Positions 37,673 to 47,088 of a stretch of DNA of 64,000 nucleotides are shown piece by piece. Each line of letters starts with the position of its first letter. The first letter of the stretch is position 1. The stretch is from Fibrobacter sp. UWB5. Lineage in GTDB: Bacteria > Fibrobacterota > Fibrobacteria > Fibrobacterales > Fibrobacteraceae. The notes beneath the pieces are model-generated. The model was given only the letters and a program-made list of their open reading frames with translations. It was not told where the DNA came from and searched no databases. The stretch lies in NCBI RefSeq assembly GCF_002210295.1, contig NZ_MWQH01000003.1, positions 226,909 to 290,908 of the forward strand. Direction: 5' to 3'. The position numbers were made by a program, and so were the translations under genes.

Positions 37673-38951
37673 CGTTGCCGTCCTTAAACTTGGTGGTCAG
37701 CGTGTCGCCTGGCTTGAGCTGGCTTTTGTTGCGCACGAATTTGCCGTTGGCATCGAGCGTAAGAGTGTAGCCTTTTGAAAGTGTTGTCTCGGGATCTGCA
37801 TTCTTGACGCGTAGTTCCACGAGGTTGAATCTGGACTTTTCAAGATCCAAAATTTTGCGGGAACCCTGGTGCAGACCTTCGCTGTTGCGGGCAATGCGTT
37901 CGCGCTCGCCTCTAAAAATGAACTGCAAGTCCTTTTGCATGTTGCTTCTGTAGAGCGAAAGCTTGAGGGCTTCTTTCTGAATCAGGGCGTTCACTTTTTG
38001 TTGTAGGCGGTTGCCTGTATTCGAAAGCTCTTGCTTGTAGTCGTGAAGGACTTCTTTAGTTTGTCCGGCGATTTCTTGCGCCGTCGAAAGCATCTTGTTC
38101 CAACTGTCGGCAACGCGGTCTATCAAGCGCTTCGCGGTATCGGTGGGCGTAATGCAGGACTGGTAGGCGACTTCATCTAGCAAACTGCGGTCGATTTCGT
38201 GCCCGATTCCGGTGAATACGGGCAGCGGAAAGTTTGCGACGGCGCGGCACAAGGCTTCGCTATCGAAAAAGTTCAAATCGGTTTTGCTTCCGCCGCCGCG
38301 GATAATGCATACTACATCCAGCTCCGAATCCTTGGCGAGTTCTTCGAGAGCCGCAAGAACTGTAGATTCGGTTTCGGATCCTTGCATTTTGGCATAGGCC
38401 GTTTTCACCTTGAAGCTAAACGGCGATTCAGCAAGCTTTGTCGTAAAATCCTTGTAGGCGGCAGTGCCTTCACCGGTAATCAAACCCACACGAACGGGAA
38501 CGTCGGCAAGCGCCAACGCCTTGTTCTTTTCGAGCAGGCCTTCAAGCGCGAGCCTCTTTAAAATGGCGCTCTTGGTGAGCGCAAGTTCGCCAAGCGTATA
38601 AACCGGGTCTATATCCAGAATCTGCGCTTGCAATTTCCCGTAAGGCACGTACAGGTCGGCCTTGATTAAAAAGCTGACTTTGAGCTGTTCCTTCAGTTCA
38701 AATGGCTGCGGGTAATTTTCAACTTTGGCGCGAATGGCGGCGAATTTAGCCGCAAAACAGTAAAGCGGCACGGTCGCGAGCGGATTCACGTTCCCTTCTT
38801 CAAAGTCCGCAATACTCAGGTAAACGACTTTCGATTTCTCGTTAATCTGGGTAATCACGCCACGCACCCATACGGCAGGGGTAGATTCTACCTTCTGCTT
38901 CAAGGCTTTCATGTATTGCGTAACGGTGTAGGACTTGTTTTCGGATTCCAT
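37653..38951 (-). CDS. xseA: Exodeoxyribonuclease VII large subunit
   Basis: 432 residues. N-terminal OB fold (KSYTVTQYMKALKQKVEST...VWVRGVITQ), then VGLITGEGTAAYKDF, the catalytic-domain motif DVVCIIRGGGSKTDLNFFD (~229-247) and GIGHEIDRSLLDEVA, followed by a long coiled coil and the C-terminal SKGYTLTLD. Works with XseB to degrade single-stranded DNA; no xseB is adjacent. Its start is only 25 bases from the divergent antitoxin gene. Confidence 0.93.
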   Translation of the reverse strand: MESENKSYTVTQYMKALKQKVESTPAVWVRGVITQINEKSKVVYLSIADFEEGNVNPLATVPLYCFAAKFAAIRAKVENYPQPFELKEQLKVSFLIKADLYVPYGKLQAQILDIDPVYTLGELALTKSAILKRLALEGLLEKNKALALADVPVRVGLITGEGTAAYKDFTTKLAESPFSFKVKTAYAKMQGSETESTVLAALEELAKDSELDVVCIIRGGGSKTDLNFFDSEALCRAVANFPLPVFTGIGHEIDRSLLDEVAYQSCITPTDTAKRLIDRVADSWNKMLSTAQEIAGQTKEVLHDYKQELSNTGNRLQQKVNALIQKEALKLSLYRSNMQKDLQFIFRGERERIARNSEGLHQGSRKILDLEKSRFNLVELRVKNADPETTLSKGYTLTLDANGKFVRNKSQLKPGDTLTTKFKDGNVISVVK

Positions 38952-38976
38952 GCGCAGAATATACTATTTTTACGGC

Positions 38977-39177
38977 ATGTCTAAAGTTGTTTCAGCCATG
39001 GAAGTCCGCCAGAATTTTGGCTCGATGTTGAACCAGGTTTCGCTCAAGGACGAAGAGATTGTCATTGAACGCGCCGGTAAGCCCTTGGCTCGTCTTGTGA
39101 GTGTTGACGCTCCGACGGCAGGGCTTTTAGACTTTCGCGATATCGGTAAGCTTCCGAACCAAATCTGGGAAGATTAG
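38977..39177 (+). CDS. Phd/YefM-family antitoxin without a partner toxin
   Basis: 66 residues: MSKVVSAMEVRQNFGSMLNQV...EIVIERAGKPLARLV is the Phd/YefM DNA-binding N-terminal pattern. The C-terminal toxin-binding part is short (LLDFRDIGKLPNQIWED). No toxin gene follows; the next gene is convergent and overlaps by four bases. TATACT (38960-38965) lies 11 bases before the ATG and no ribosome site is visible, so translation may be nearly leaderless. Could act in trans, control xseA, or be a relic. Confidence 0.75.
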   Translation: MSKVVSAMEVRQNFGSMLNQVSLKDEEIVIERAGKPLARLVSVDAPTAGLLDFRDIGKLPNQIWED

Positions 39178-40883
39178 TCCGCTTTAGCAATAATCGTAAT
39201 GGTAAGCGTGTCGCGCATGGATGGGTCGGCAACGCTCTGGGCAATCAATTCCGCCTTTTCTCCAATTCCGCCTTCAAGTGCAATCAGGTAATTCGACGAA
39301 ATTTCCTGTTCCTCGTCACATGTTCCAGACTTGTAGTTACTGCTGTTGTTCAGGTAGTCAAGCGTTTTGCAAGGCACGAACCAAGCGATGTCAGACCCGA
39401 TAATCTTCCAGGATGTCTTGGAATGGGGAGTCATCGTAAAGTCAAAGTCTTCAAAGCGCATCGTGTCGCCTACAGCAAGAACTTTTTCTTTTAGCGGAGC
39501 GTCTTTTTCGGAATCGTAGAATTTCATTTCTTTCAAGAGACCGGGCTGCTGGACCATGGTGTAGAGCTGCAACACGTAGCGCAGACTGTCGGGAATGCCC
39601 TGGTCAAGCGGGTCGGAATTCAAACGGAGATAATGCAGGTAATAGGGACCGTCTTCGCTAACCTTGAAGCTGCCGCCGTATACGCTACTGATTGTTGCCT
39701 GCGATTTCTTTTTCTTGTTGAGAACTTCAATAGACACGTTCTGGAAATTTTCGTCATTGTAGTTCTGGATCCAGTGCTTGACGATGACGGAATCTCCCTT
39801 CTTGTAGTCGCCGATCCACACGAACTGTTCTTGACGCAAGTTGTACTTGTAGGTTCCAATGTCGTCCTTGGGGCGAGTGCGTTCGTAAGCTTCGCCGGGG
39901 TACTTGATCGAATCCGGGTTCGAGAAGTATTCGCCCTGTTCAAGTTCGCGGGCCTTGGTAATGGTTTCAAAGAAGGCGTACGGGCCTGTCCAAATGCTAG
40001 AGAAAGATTCAGGCTTGATCTTGATGGACCAGTTTACGGAATCGTTCGGTACGAGCATGGTGTCCAGGTTTGTCTTTGAAGAGCCAAGCTCCTTGTCGCC
40101 ATCGGTAAGCTTGTACAGGATAATGTTTTCGCCAACGGTCGTCAGGTTTACGCTGTAGCCTTCGTTGGCGGAGAATGCGATAGACACTTCCTTGGGCGCG
40201 TTGTCAATCAAAAGAATACCGCGCAAGGTGTCGTTCATCTTCATGGAAATCTTTTCGTCTTCGCCGGTATACTTGTAGTAAGACGTGTCAACGAGAACCT
40301 TGAGCTTCATGCTGGATTCGTCGCTGAATTCGCCTTCAACTTCCAGGAAGTAGTGGTTGTCGTTAAAGGTAACGAAGGTGTTGGAATCTCTGAAGGTGGC
40401 GGTGGAGTCTGCACCGTAGCTAGGAATCAGGGAATTCCTGTAAACGGAGTCCTTGCGTGCTGCCGTTTTGGGGGCAGCCTTGATTGCTTGCAGGTAATCA
40501 CCATATTCGCTCTTGATGCGAATCTGTTCGCTCTCAATGTTAGAGGTGCTTGCGAAAACATTGATGCGGCTGCCCTTCGGAAATTCGCCCAAGTACATCG
40601 GCAACGTTGTTGCCGTGCTGTCAAGATAGATTTCGCTTTCGTCCATCTTGGAGGAATCACCCTTGAACAGATCTACATAAAGTCGGAGAGTATCACCGAG
40701 CTTGACGGTATCCTTGTAGTCAATGTCTGCGCGAGTACTCAGGGAACTGCTCGACTTGAACGAGGGAACCGAGGAACTGGACTCTTCGTCCGAGGCTGAA
40801 GAACTGGAGTCGTCGCCGCATGCGGTAAAGGCGACGGTCATGAATAATGCTGCACTAAGGCTTAAAAGTTTCTTGAACTGCAT
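39174..40883 (-). CDS. Large lipoprotein with Ser-rich linker, function unknown
   Basis: 569 residues. Lipoprotein signal ending at Cys22 (AFTAC), then two poly-Ser/Asp/Glu stretches (residues 26-49), a linker type typical of Fibrobacter outer-membrane lipoproteins. The remainder looks like repeated beta domains with no recognised family. Start ATG 40883. It lies 10 bases downstream of the pectate-lyase-fold gene on the same strand, so the two probably form an operon for cell-surface polysaccharide work (inference). Confidence 0.6.
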   Translation of the reverse strand: MQFKKLLSLSAALFMTVAFTACGDDSSSSASDEESSSSVPSFKSSSSLSTRADIDYKDTVKLGDTLRLYVDLFKGDSSKMDESEIYLDSTATTLPMYLGEFPKGSRINVFASTSNIESEQIRIKSEYGDYLQAIKAAPKTAARKDSVYRNSLIPSYGADSTATFRDSNTFVTFNDNHYFLEVEGEFSDESSMKLKVLVDTSYYKYTGEDEKISMKMNDTLRGILLIDNAPKEVSIAFSANEGYSVNLTTVGENIILYKLTDGDKELGSSKTNLDTMLVPNDSVNWSIKIKPESFSSIWTGPYAFFETITKARELEQGEYFSNPDSIKYPGEAYERTRPKDDIGTYKYNLRQEQFVWIGDYKKGDSVIVKHWIQNYNDENFQNVSIEVLNKKKKSQATISSVYGGSFKVSEDGPYYLHYLRLNSDPLDQGIPDSLRYVLQLYTMVQQPGLLKEMKFYDSEKDAPLKEKVLAVGDTMRFEDFDFTMTPHSKTSWKIIGSDIAWFVPCKTLDYLNNSSNYKSGTCDEEQEISSNYLIALEGGIGEKAELIAQSVADPSMRDTLTITIIAKAD

Positions 40884-40893
40884 CTGGTGTCTC

Positions 40894-43800
40894 CTAGTTC
40901 AGGATATAGAATTGCTGCTCGGCAGTGAATGCTTCACCAATCACGCGAAGAACGTATTTGCCGGTGGGGAAGGCCATGGCCTTAAACTTGAAGTGAGTCT
41001 TCTTTTCGCCGGCGAGATCGCGGGCGGCAACCGTAAGCATGCGCTTTCCGAATTCGTTCACGATTTCGATTTGCACGAATTGCGGGTAACCGACGGTCAA
41101 GTCGAAGTCACATTCCAGGCTGTAAATGTCGATGTTCACCTTGGTAAGCGTGTAACCGCCGTCCATGGCTTCGCCGCCTACAGAGCGCGAGTTGTCAAAG
41201 TAGCCGACATAGAGCGAAGGCGCGAATTCCTTGCCTGCGGCTGAACTTGCCAAAACGGTTTCGCCCGGTTCTACAGCGGTCAAAATCAGAGTGTAAAGCT
41301 GAGAAGGATGCTTGCGCTTAAAGAATTCGGTGAAGGTCGGCGTGCGCAGGAATGCGCCGAGAGGAGCCTTCGGGTTAATGGTGATAATGCCCAAGAAATC
41401 TGCGTACTTGGTGTCCACGCCGCCACCCGAGTTCTTACGGATGTTGAACTGACCGCCCTTTTGCTGCGGGAGGTTTGCCGGTGCGTTTTCCCAAGTGAGT
41501 TCGTAATCGACCCAGTCAACGCCCAACTTCTGGTCGCCAAAGTTCATGTCTTTGCCTGTTTCCTTAAGGCCAAAGATGTTCAGCTGTACGGGTTTCTTGA
41601 TAGAATCCTTGTTGAATTCCAGCTTGAGTGCTGCATCAAACAACGGACCCGGCAATGAAGACAAGTCGAATCGCAGATAGATCTTTCCAGCGTTTCCGGT
41701 CGTCACGTTTGCAACATGCAATTCGTGGTCGGAGTTGTGCGGGCTGAAGTTGTCGAATTCCGAAATCCAGGTGGCGGCACCCTTACCGCTCGGGAATCCG
41801 TCGCCGGTGTTGTCGAGCGTGGTGTAGTGCAAGTCGAACACGTAAACCTTACCGGTGTCAGAGCCCGTCTGGTATCCGTCGTCAGCGGTAAAGATAATGT
41901 TGTAGCGGCCGCTTGCCGTAAATGAAACGTCGGTCTCGTAAGCCATGCTGTCCGAGAACACGACCTTTCCGGGGCCAAGTCCCTTCGTCCAGCGTACGGG
42001 GTCTTCGCAAAGACCGTCGCCACGACCGTCATCGACCACGGAACCCTTCATTCGAAGCAGGTTCGGCTGCACGATCACCATTTCGTCGGGAATGAACGCC
42101 TGTGGTTTTTCGTTTGCGCCAAGTTTCGGAGCGTAACCCGTAAACAGCGGAATCATTACGCCGCCGTTGGGAGTGTGCTTCAGGTCTTTCCCGTACAGCG
42201 ACTTGATTTTGGATCCCTTTCTGGATTCTTCGACAATGGTGGGGTAGGCGTTTCCGCGGGTAAGCGTTTCACGGAGGCCCGTCACCGAAAGTCCGGAGTT
42301 GTCGTTAATGAACATCGGGCGGTCTTTTGCCTTGTCGCTTGCAACGATTTCAACACCGATGAGTTCGGCATGAGCCTTGTTGAAGTTCTGGAGAATGGTG
42401 TTGCCCTTCTTGGCGGTAAGGCCGAGAATCCAAATTGAGCCGCCGTTGTTGGTAATCTTCGGACCCTTCGTGTCACCAATCAAGGCCACTTGGCGTCCCC
42501 ACAGTTTCTGGTAGTTCAGCTGGATGCTTCCAAGTGTCACGTCTTCCAGGTAAACATCGCCCCCGCCGACTTCGGCAGTTTCGAGGGAGCGCACCATCAT
42601 GTTTTTCAGGAGTAGGTTGCGCTTTGCCTTCAAAATAATTCCGCTACCGAATTCCGAGAAACGTTCAATCGTGAGCTCGTTGAATGCTCCGGCTTCGATA
42701 ATGAACTTGCCTTTACCGTCAATGCGGCCTTCGATACCGATAATCTGGCGAATGCGGTTGCGAATGTAGATGTCGCGGTTGATCGTCCAGCGGCCTCCCG
42801 GCGGGAAGTACAGCGTTTCGGCACCGTCATCAATAGCGTCTTGAATTGCCTTCGAGTCATCAGAACCCGTGTTCGATTTTCCACCGTAGTCTCCGGCGAT
42901 TGTAATCCAGTTGTCGGGTTTCTGTTCCGGGAATGCCGGCGTTTCTGCAACGGCTAAGCGCATGGACTGCTTGGGGCTGTGGCAAAGCTGCTTGGTCTCT
43001 TGTGTCGAAAATTCAATGATTTCGCCTTGGATCATTTCCTCGTTGTAGCCTTTCTTCTTGGAATTGATCATGGTCTTGTAGCGCGAAACCTTCATGGATC
43101 TAGCAAACAGGTGGCTTTCGTTCAAAATGGCTGTAGTGGGCTTGACTTTTTTATTGCCGTTGTCGAATTCAAGCAGACCGTCAAGCAAACTCATGATGGC
43201 GAAATCGCCGTGATTGTAAACAGCAGGAACGCTACCCTTGAATCTCAGGGCGCGAACAGCAAGGTTCATGTTGTCGTTTTCAAGGCCGTATTTTCTCTGG
43301 CCGCCCATGGTTACATGTTCGAGCGTTGCCGTTCCCGTTTCGCCCTTGGCGTAAATACCGATGTTAAAGCCGTTGATTTCGACATTCTTGATTAAAAGCG
43401 GACCAATACCTTCGGTAAAGCCGAGGTCAATGCCGTACACACCCAGGGAGTCGCCGGAATGGATCTTGACATTGTGGATTGTACCTTGGTTCGATGCGTT
43501 AAACTGGATGCCGATTGCGCCCGGGTTTCCTTTACCGGTACGGATAGTCATGTCGCGGACGGCGTTTCTGTACTTGGGGCCGGGGCCTTCGCCTGTGAAA
43601 ATGACTGCTTTCGGGAATTCGGGATTGTCAAAACCGTAGGTGTTGTCTGCGAGTTGCAGGATGGTTCCGCCAATGCTTTGACCTTGCAAAATAGTACGAC
43701 GGCTCGAGGATTCTGCTTTTTTGGTAACAGGCCAAGTCAACCCATCGGTAATCTTGTAGATTCCGTGGGGTAAATAAATAATATAGTCGCCATCGGGATG

Positions 43801-43968
43801 GTCGTTCAAGGCCCTCTGAATAGCTTCGGTGTCATCGGTTTTGCCGTCACCCTTAGCGTAGTATGGGTCTTTTGTGACATTAATAATCTTGGACGCCATG
43901 GGGAATTCCACCTGGGCGCACACAGAAACTGCAAAAAAGACAATAAAAAAGAATAGGGTCCTGTACAT
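40894..43968 (-). CDS. Secreted two-domain pectate-lyase-superfamily (beta-helix) protein with C-terminal sorting tail
   Basis: 1,024 residues; signal peptide about 1-18. Two right-handed beta-helix domains of the Pectate_lyase_3/GH28-related type begin near residues 28 (GDGKTDDTEAIQRAL) and ~365 (SDDSKAIQDAIDDGAETLYFPPG). Residues ~650-900 resemble the DNRLRE/carbohydrate-binding type (IYLRFDLSSLPGPLFDAALKLEF). The last ~70 residues (FKFKAMAFPTGKYVLRVIGEAFTAEQQFYILN) are a sorting tail. Likely acts on pectin or related polymers; which helix is catalytic is not clear. Start ATG 43968 after GAGG. Confidence 0.75.
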   Translation of the reverse strand: MYRTLFFFIVFFAVSVCAQVEFPMASKIINVTKDPYYAKGDGKTDDTEAIQRALNDHPDGDYIIYLPHGIYKITDGLTWPVTKKAESSSRRTILQGQSIGGTILQLADNTYGFDNPEFPKAVIFTGEGPGPKYRNAVRDMTIRTGKGNPGAIGIQFNASNQGTIHNVKIHSGDSLGVYGIDLGFTEGIGPLLIKNVEINGFNIGIYAKGETGTATLEHVTMGGQRKYGLENDNMNLAVRALRFKGSVPAVYNHGDFAIMSLLDGLLEFDNGNKKVKPTTAILNESHLFARSMKVSRYKTMINSKKKGYNEEMIQGEIIEFSTQETKQLCHSPKQSMRLAVAETPAFPEQKPDNWITIAGDYGGKSNTGSDDSKAIQDAIDDGAETLYFPPGGRWTINRDIYIRNRIRQIIGIEGRIDGKGKFIIEAGAFNELTIERFSEFGSGIILKAKRNLLLKNMMVRSLETAEVGGGDVYLEDVTLGSIQLNYQKLWGRQVALIGDTKGPKITNNGGSIWILGLTAKKGNTILQNFNKAHAELIGVEIVASDKAKDRPMFINDNSGLSVTGLRETLTRGNAYPTIVEESRKGSKIKSLYGKDLKHTPNGGVMIPLFTGYAPKLGANEKPQAFIPDEMVIVQPNLLRMKGSVVDDGRGDGLCEDPVRWTKGLGPGKVVFSDSMAYETDVSFTASGRYNIIFTADDGYQTGSDTGKVYVFDLHYTTLDNTGDGFPSGKGAATWISEFDNFSPHNSDHELHVANVTTGNAGKIYLRFDLSSLPGPLFDAALKLEFNKDSIKKPVQLNIFGLKETGKDMNFGDQKLGVDWVDYELTWENAPANLPQQKGGQFNIRKNSGGGVDTKYADFLGIITINPKAPLGAFLRTPTFTEFFKRKHPSQLYTLILTAVEPGETVLASSAAGKEFAPSLYVGYFDNSRSVGGEAMDGGYTLTKVNIDIYSLECDFDLTVGYPQFVQIEIVNEFGKRMLTVAARDLAGEKKTHFKFKAMAFPTGKYVLRVIGEAFTAEQQFYILN

Positions 43969-44064
43969 ACTAACCTCATTTGTAAATATATATAAATAAA
44001 TGTAGGTGGGAATTAAAAAAGAAAAATGAACAATTAAATATGTAATTTGTCCAACATTTTTTCG

Positions 44065-44790
44065 CTATTTAGGGCATTTTTCGTACACGAAGGGGTTGTG
44101 ATCCCCTTGAACCTTGAAAATGCGACGGTCGCGTTCGCATTCTTTGTCTGTAACGGGGTACATTTTGTCCCAGGCTTCGAATAGTTTTCGGTCTTGTTTG
44201 GACAAATTAACGCCGTAGGTTTTTTCCATGTAAAAGTGGGCTCGTGCTATGATTCCACGGGCCTCTTCGCGAGGTTGTGCTTTCTTTTGCTTGAAATCCA
44301 CAATAGTCTTGCAACCGCCGTACATGGGTTCGGGATCGTTGGTCCACTGGCTGTACATAAAGTTGTTGCGGTCTCCGTTGACTTCGCCAATGGCGGGGTA
44401 CAGGTTGTGCATGTCACCTTCCATGATCTTGAAGGTGGTGTCGTTGGCGCTGCAGTTCTTGCGGCCTCCGTCGCGCCAGCAGGGGAGGTGTTGGCCCATG
44501 TTGTGGGCGGTTACCATGTGCTCCCATTCGATACGCTCGGCGCGCTTAAAGCTTTTGCGTTTCGGATTTTCGCGGGGCTTGAAGTCGCAACTCGAAAAGT
44601 CGACGTTCTTCTTGTCGTCGTATCGGCAACCGCAGTAAAGGGTTTCTTGCAGTTCACCGTAGTACACTCGCCTCAGTTGCTTGCTCGCGTCGCGGTAGTT
44701 GTAATGTTGCGGGGCGGCAGTCGGGTCTACGCGTGACCAGGCAATAGCGATAAAAACCGCCAGAAGCAGTATAATTCCAAAACTTTTCAT
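44065..44790 (-). CDS. endA: Secreted endonuclease I
   Basis: 241 residues with an N-terminal signal/anchor (MKSFGIILLLAVFIAIAWS). Family motifs: ERIEWEHMVTAH (~84-95, catalytic His/Glu), GDMHNLYP, EARGIIARAHFYM and the C-terminal QGDHNPFVYEKCP. Several Cys pairs suggest periplasmic folding. Degrades extracellular or periplasmic DNA without specificity. Runs alone; no terminator seen. Confidence 0.88.
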   Translation of the reverse strand: MKSFGIILLLAVFIAIAWSRVDPTAAPQHYNYRDASKQLRRVYYGELQETLYCGCRYDDKKNVDFSSCDFKPRENPKRKSFKRAERIEWEHMVTAHNMGQHLPCWRDGGRKNCSANDTTFKIMEGDMHNLYPAIGEVNGDRNNFMYSQWTNDPEPMYGGCKTIVDFKQKKAQPREEARGIIARAHFYMEKTYGVNLSKQDRKLFEAWDKMYPVTDKECERDRRIFKVQGDHNPFVYEKCPK

Positions 44791-44827
44791 ATAAAAACCA
44801 TGTAGTAACGTTAGAAATATAGAATAC

Positions 44828-44876
44828 TAGAACTTAGAACATCATCATCTCTCTAAGCTCTACTTACTAAGTTCTA
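44828..44876. repeat. Inverted/direct repeats of a CTAAGTTCTAC-like unit
   Basis: TAGAACTTAG (44828-44837) and CTAAGTTCTA (44867-44876) are perfect inverted arms 29 bases apart; CTAAGCTCTAC (44853-44863) is a third, near-identical copy in direct orientation. Located between divergent endA and folC. Confidence 0.6.
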
Positions 44877-44905
44877 CCAACTAAAATCTTTTCTACATTT
44901 GGCGC

Positions 44906-46201
44906 ATGCAATCGCTTGGTATGGATTATTTGAATTCTCGGCTCATGTTCGGCATGGTGCCGGGGCTTGAATCGACTCGAAAACTCTGCAACGCTCTCGG
45001 AAATCCTGAACGCACTTTCAAGACAATCCATATCGTCGGTACGAACGGCAAGGGCTCTACAAGCTATTACCTCGCAGGCGTATTGCAGGCCCATGGTTTT
45101 AAGACAGGGCTTTTCACGAGCCCGCATCTGGTAAGCCTTCGCGAACGTATTCGTGTAAACGACAATCCCATTAGTGATGCTGATTTGAACCGCTTGCTTC
45201 TCCAGGTGAAGGCTGCTGCAGAACAAGTGCAGGTGGAACCGACTTTCTTTGAAGTTTTGACGCTTGTGTCGTTCCTGTATTACGCCGAGCAGGGTGTAGA
45301 CGTGGTTTCTATGGAAGCGGGCATGGGCGGTCGCCTGGACAGTACGGCGGTGGCGTGCGGCAATATCGTGGTGCTCACGAGTATCGGTCTTGAACACACT
45401 GAAGTCTTGGGCCCCACTGAAAGCGCCATTCTTAAAGAAAAGATGGCGGTTGTCGAAGCGGATCGTCGCCGCAATAAGACTTTTGTGGTCGGAGGCCTTT
45501 CCGAAGAATTGTTGGCAGAAGCTAGTGCTTATGCAAGTGAACTCGGTGCTGAATGCCTCGTTCCCGAAATTCGGACGGACATCAGACTCCCGAATTTGGG
45601 TCGCCATTACATAGAAAACGCGAGCCTTTCCTTGGCTGCAGCCGAATGCTTTGTAAAGGGTGCCGGCCGTCCTTATGATGAAGCCTTGGCGCTCAAGACT
45701 CTTGAATCCCGCTCTTGGGCGGGGCGCATGCAGCAACTCGCTGACAAGAATGGAATTGTCCGCTACATTCTGGATGGGGCGCATAATTCTCATGCGGTGC
45801 GTCGCTTGGTTGAAACCTTGGCGGAATATTACCCCGGTACCAAGTTCCATTGCGTATTCGGAGCGCTCAAGGATAAAGATGTGGGCGAAATGCTCAAACT
45901 CATGTCTCCATTTGTAAGCCACTGGCATATTACCAAGACTCCCTACCCGCGTTTCCGTGAATTGGACGATTTGCGTTCTGAGCTTTCGAACTTGGGTTTG
46001 AAGGTGGCTAGCGAAGGCGAACTCAGCCGAAATTTTTTGGACCAAGTTGCCGAAATTGCCTCTGTAGATAACGAAAATATTCCTGTTTTAGTGACCGGCA
46101 GCCTCTATATGATTGGCGAAACGGTGCAGGTTCTCAAGGACGATTTTGATGGTTTGGCTTTTTTCCGTGGCCTTGAACCCTCGACTAACGAGCACCGCTA
46201 A
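44906..46201 (+). CDS. folC: Folylpolyglutamate / dihydrofolate synthase
   Basis: 431 residues. Mur-ligase fold: P-loop TIHIVGTNGKGSTSYYLAGVL (~41-61), FTSPHLVSLRERIRVN, SMEAGMGGRLDSTA (~134-147) and ILDGAHNSHAV (~288-298). Adds glutamate to folates (and probably to dihydropteroate). Start ATG 44906. Upstream of the V-ATPase operon but separated from it by 272 bases with its own repeats. Confidence 0.93.
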   Translation: MQSLGMDYLNSRLMFGMVPGLESTRKLCNALGNPERTFKTIHIVGTNGKGSTSYYLAGVLQAHGFKTGLFTSPHLVSLRERIRVNDNPISDADLNRLLLQVKAAAEQVQVEPTFFEVLTLVSFLYYAEQGVDVVSMEAGMGGRLDSTAVACGNIVVLTSIGLEHTEVLGPTESAILKEKMAVVEADRRRNKTFVVGGLSEELLAEASAYASELGAECLVPEIRTDIRLPNLGRHYIENASLSLAAAECFVKGAGRPYDEALALKTLESRSWAGRMQQLADKNGIVRYILDGAHNSHAVRRLVETLAEYYPGTKFHCVFGALKDKDVGEMLKLMSPFVSHWHITKTPYPRFRELDDLRSELSNLGLKVASEGELSRNFLDQVAEIASVDNENIPVLVTGSLYMIGETVQVLKDDFDGLAFFRGLEPSTNEHR

Positions 46202-46215
46202 ATTTGCGTAGAAAA

Positions 46216-46278
46216 CAAATTCTGTAAACTGTTTTGGCTCCAAAGCAAATCCTGTAAATCCAAAAGTTTTTCTTGTAA
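46216..46278 (+). repeat. Tandem CAAATYCTGTAAA repeats upstream of the V-ATPase operon
   Basis: CAAATTCTGTAAA (46216-46228) and CAAATCCTGTAAA (46246-46258) are exactly 30 bp apart; a third partial copy TTTCTTGTAAA ends at 46278. Spacing of about three helical turns suggests protein binding, but a role is unproven. The rest of the 272-base gap (46202-46473) is A/T-rich and without a gene. Confidence 0.5.
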
Positions 46279-46473
46279 ACTTTAGTTTTCGCAAATTTTG
46301 CGTTTTTATCGCCAAAAACGTGGATTTTATCCATTATTTCAAAAAATTTGCCGTTTTTTTCGACTTTTTGTCAAAATTACTTGTATATTACTATCGAAAT
46401 TTTCCCAAAAGACTCTTTTGGTGCGTTTTTTGCTATTGGAATCTTTTGGAAACGTTATTTGGAGATGATATAT

Positions 46474-47076
46474 ATGGCAGAAGACTTGCAATACCTTATG
46501 GAACGCATCCAGAAAGATGCTGTCGATAAAGCAGAAAACGAGGCGGCGGCTATCATTGCCAAGGCCAAGGAAAAGGCGGCCGATATCGTGAAGGCTGCCG
46601 AGGCCGAAGCGTCCGCCCGTCTGGAAAAGGCCGACAAGGACGCCGAAGCGTTCACGGAACGCAGCGAACGCACCCTTGAACAGTCCGCCCGCGACCTTTT
46701 GCTTTCGGTAGGCAAGAATCTCGAAAAGATGATTATGGACCTGTTGAACCTCGAGGTGGAAAAGTCCCTGGACGAATCCACCGTCAAGAGCATGCTCCTC
46801 ACGGTAGCCAAGTCCTATACCTCCGACATCGAGGTGGATTTCTCCGATGCCGATGCCCGTAAGCTCAGCTCCTTCGTGATGGGCGAGTTCAAGAAGCAGC
46901 TTTCCGCCGGCGTGAAGGTCGAAAGCGACAAGGGTGTCAAGTTCGGTTTCCGCATCAAGCTCGATGGCGGCAAGGTCACCCACGAATTTACAGAAGCTGC
47001 AATGGCCGACGCTCTTTCGGCCCTGCTCCGTCCGCAACTTGCCAGAGTGGTAAACGCTGCCGCACAGGCGAAGTAA
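46474..47076 (+). CDS. V-type ATPase subunit E
   Basis: 200 residues from ATG 46474 after GGAG. Peripheral stalk subunit. The N-terminal ~90 residues are an Ala/Lys/Glu-rich coiled coil (KAENEAAAIIAKAKEKAADIVKAAEAEASAR), the C-terminal half a globular domain, as in archaeal/bacterial E subunits. First gene of the operon E-DUF2764-A-B-D-I-K-K. A longer open frame reaching 46348 is not used. Confidence 0.85.
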   Translation: MAEDLQYLMERIQKDAVDKAENEAAAIIAKAKEKAADIVKAAEAEASARLEKADKDAEAFTERSERTLEQSARDLLLSVGKNLEKMIMDLLNLEVEKSLDESTVKSMLLTVAKSYTSDIEVDFSDADARKLSSFVMGEFKKQLSAGVKVESDKGVKFGFRIKLDGGKVTHEFTEAAMADALSALLRPQLARVVNAAAQAK

Positions 47077-47088
47077 CGCGGGTACTTG

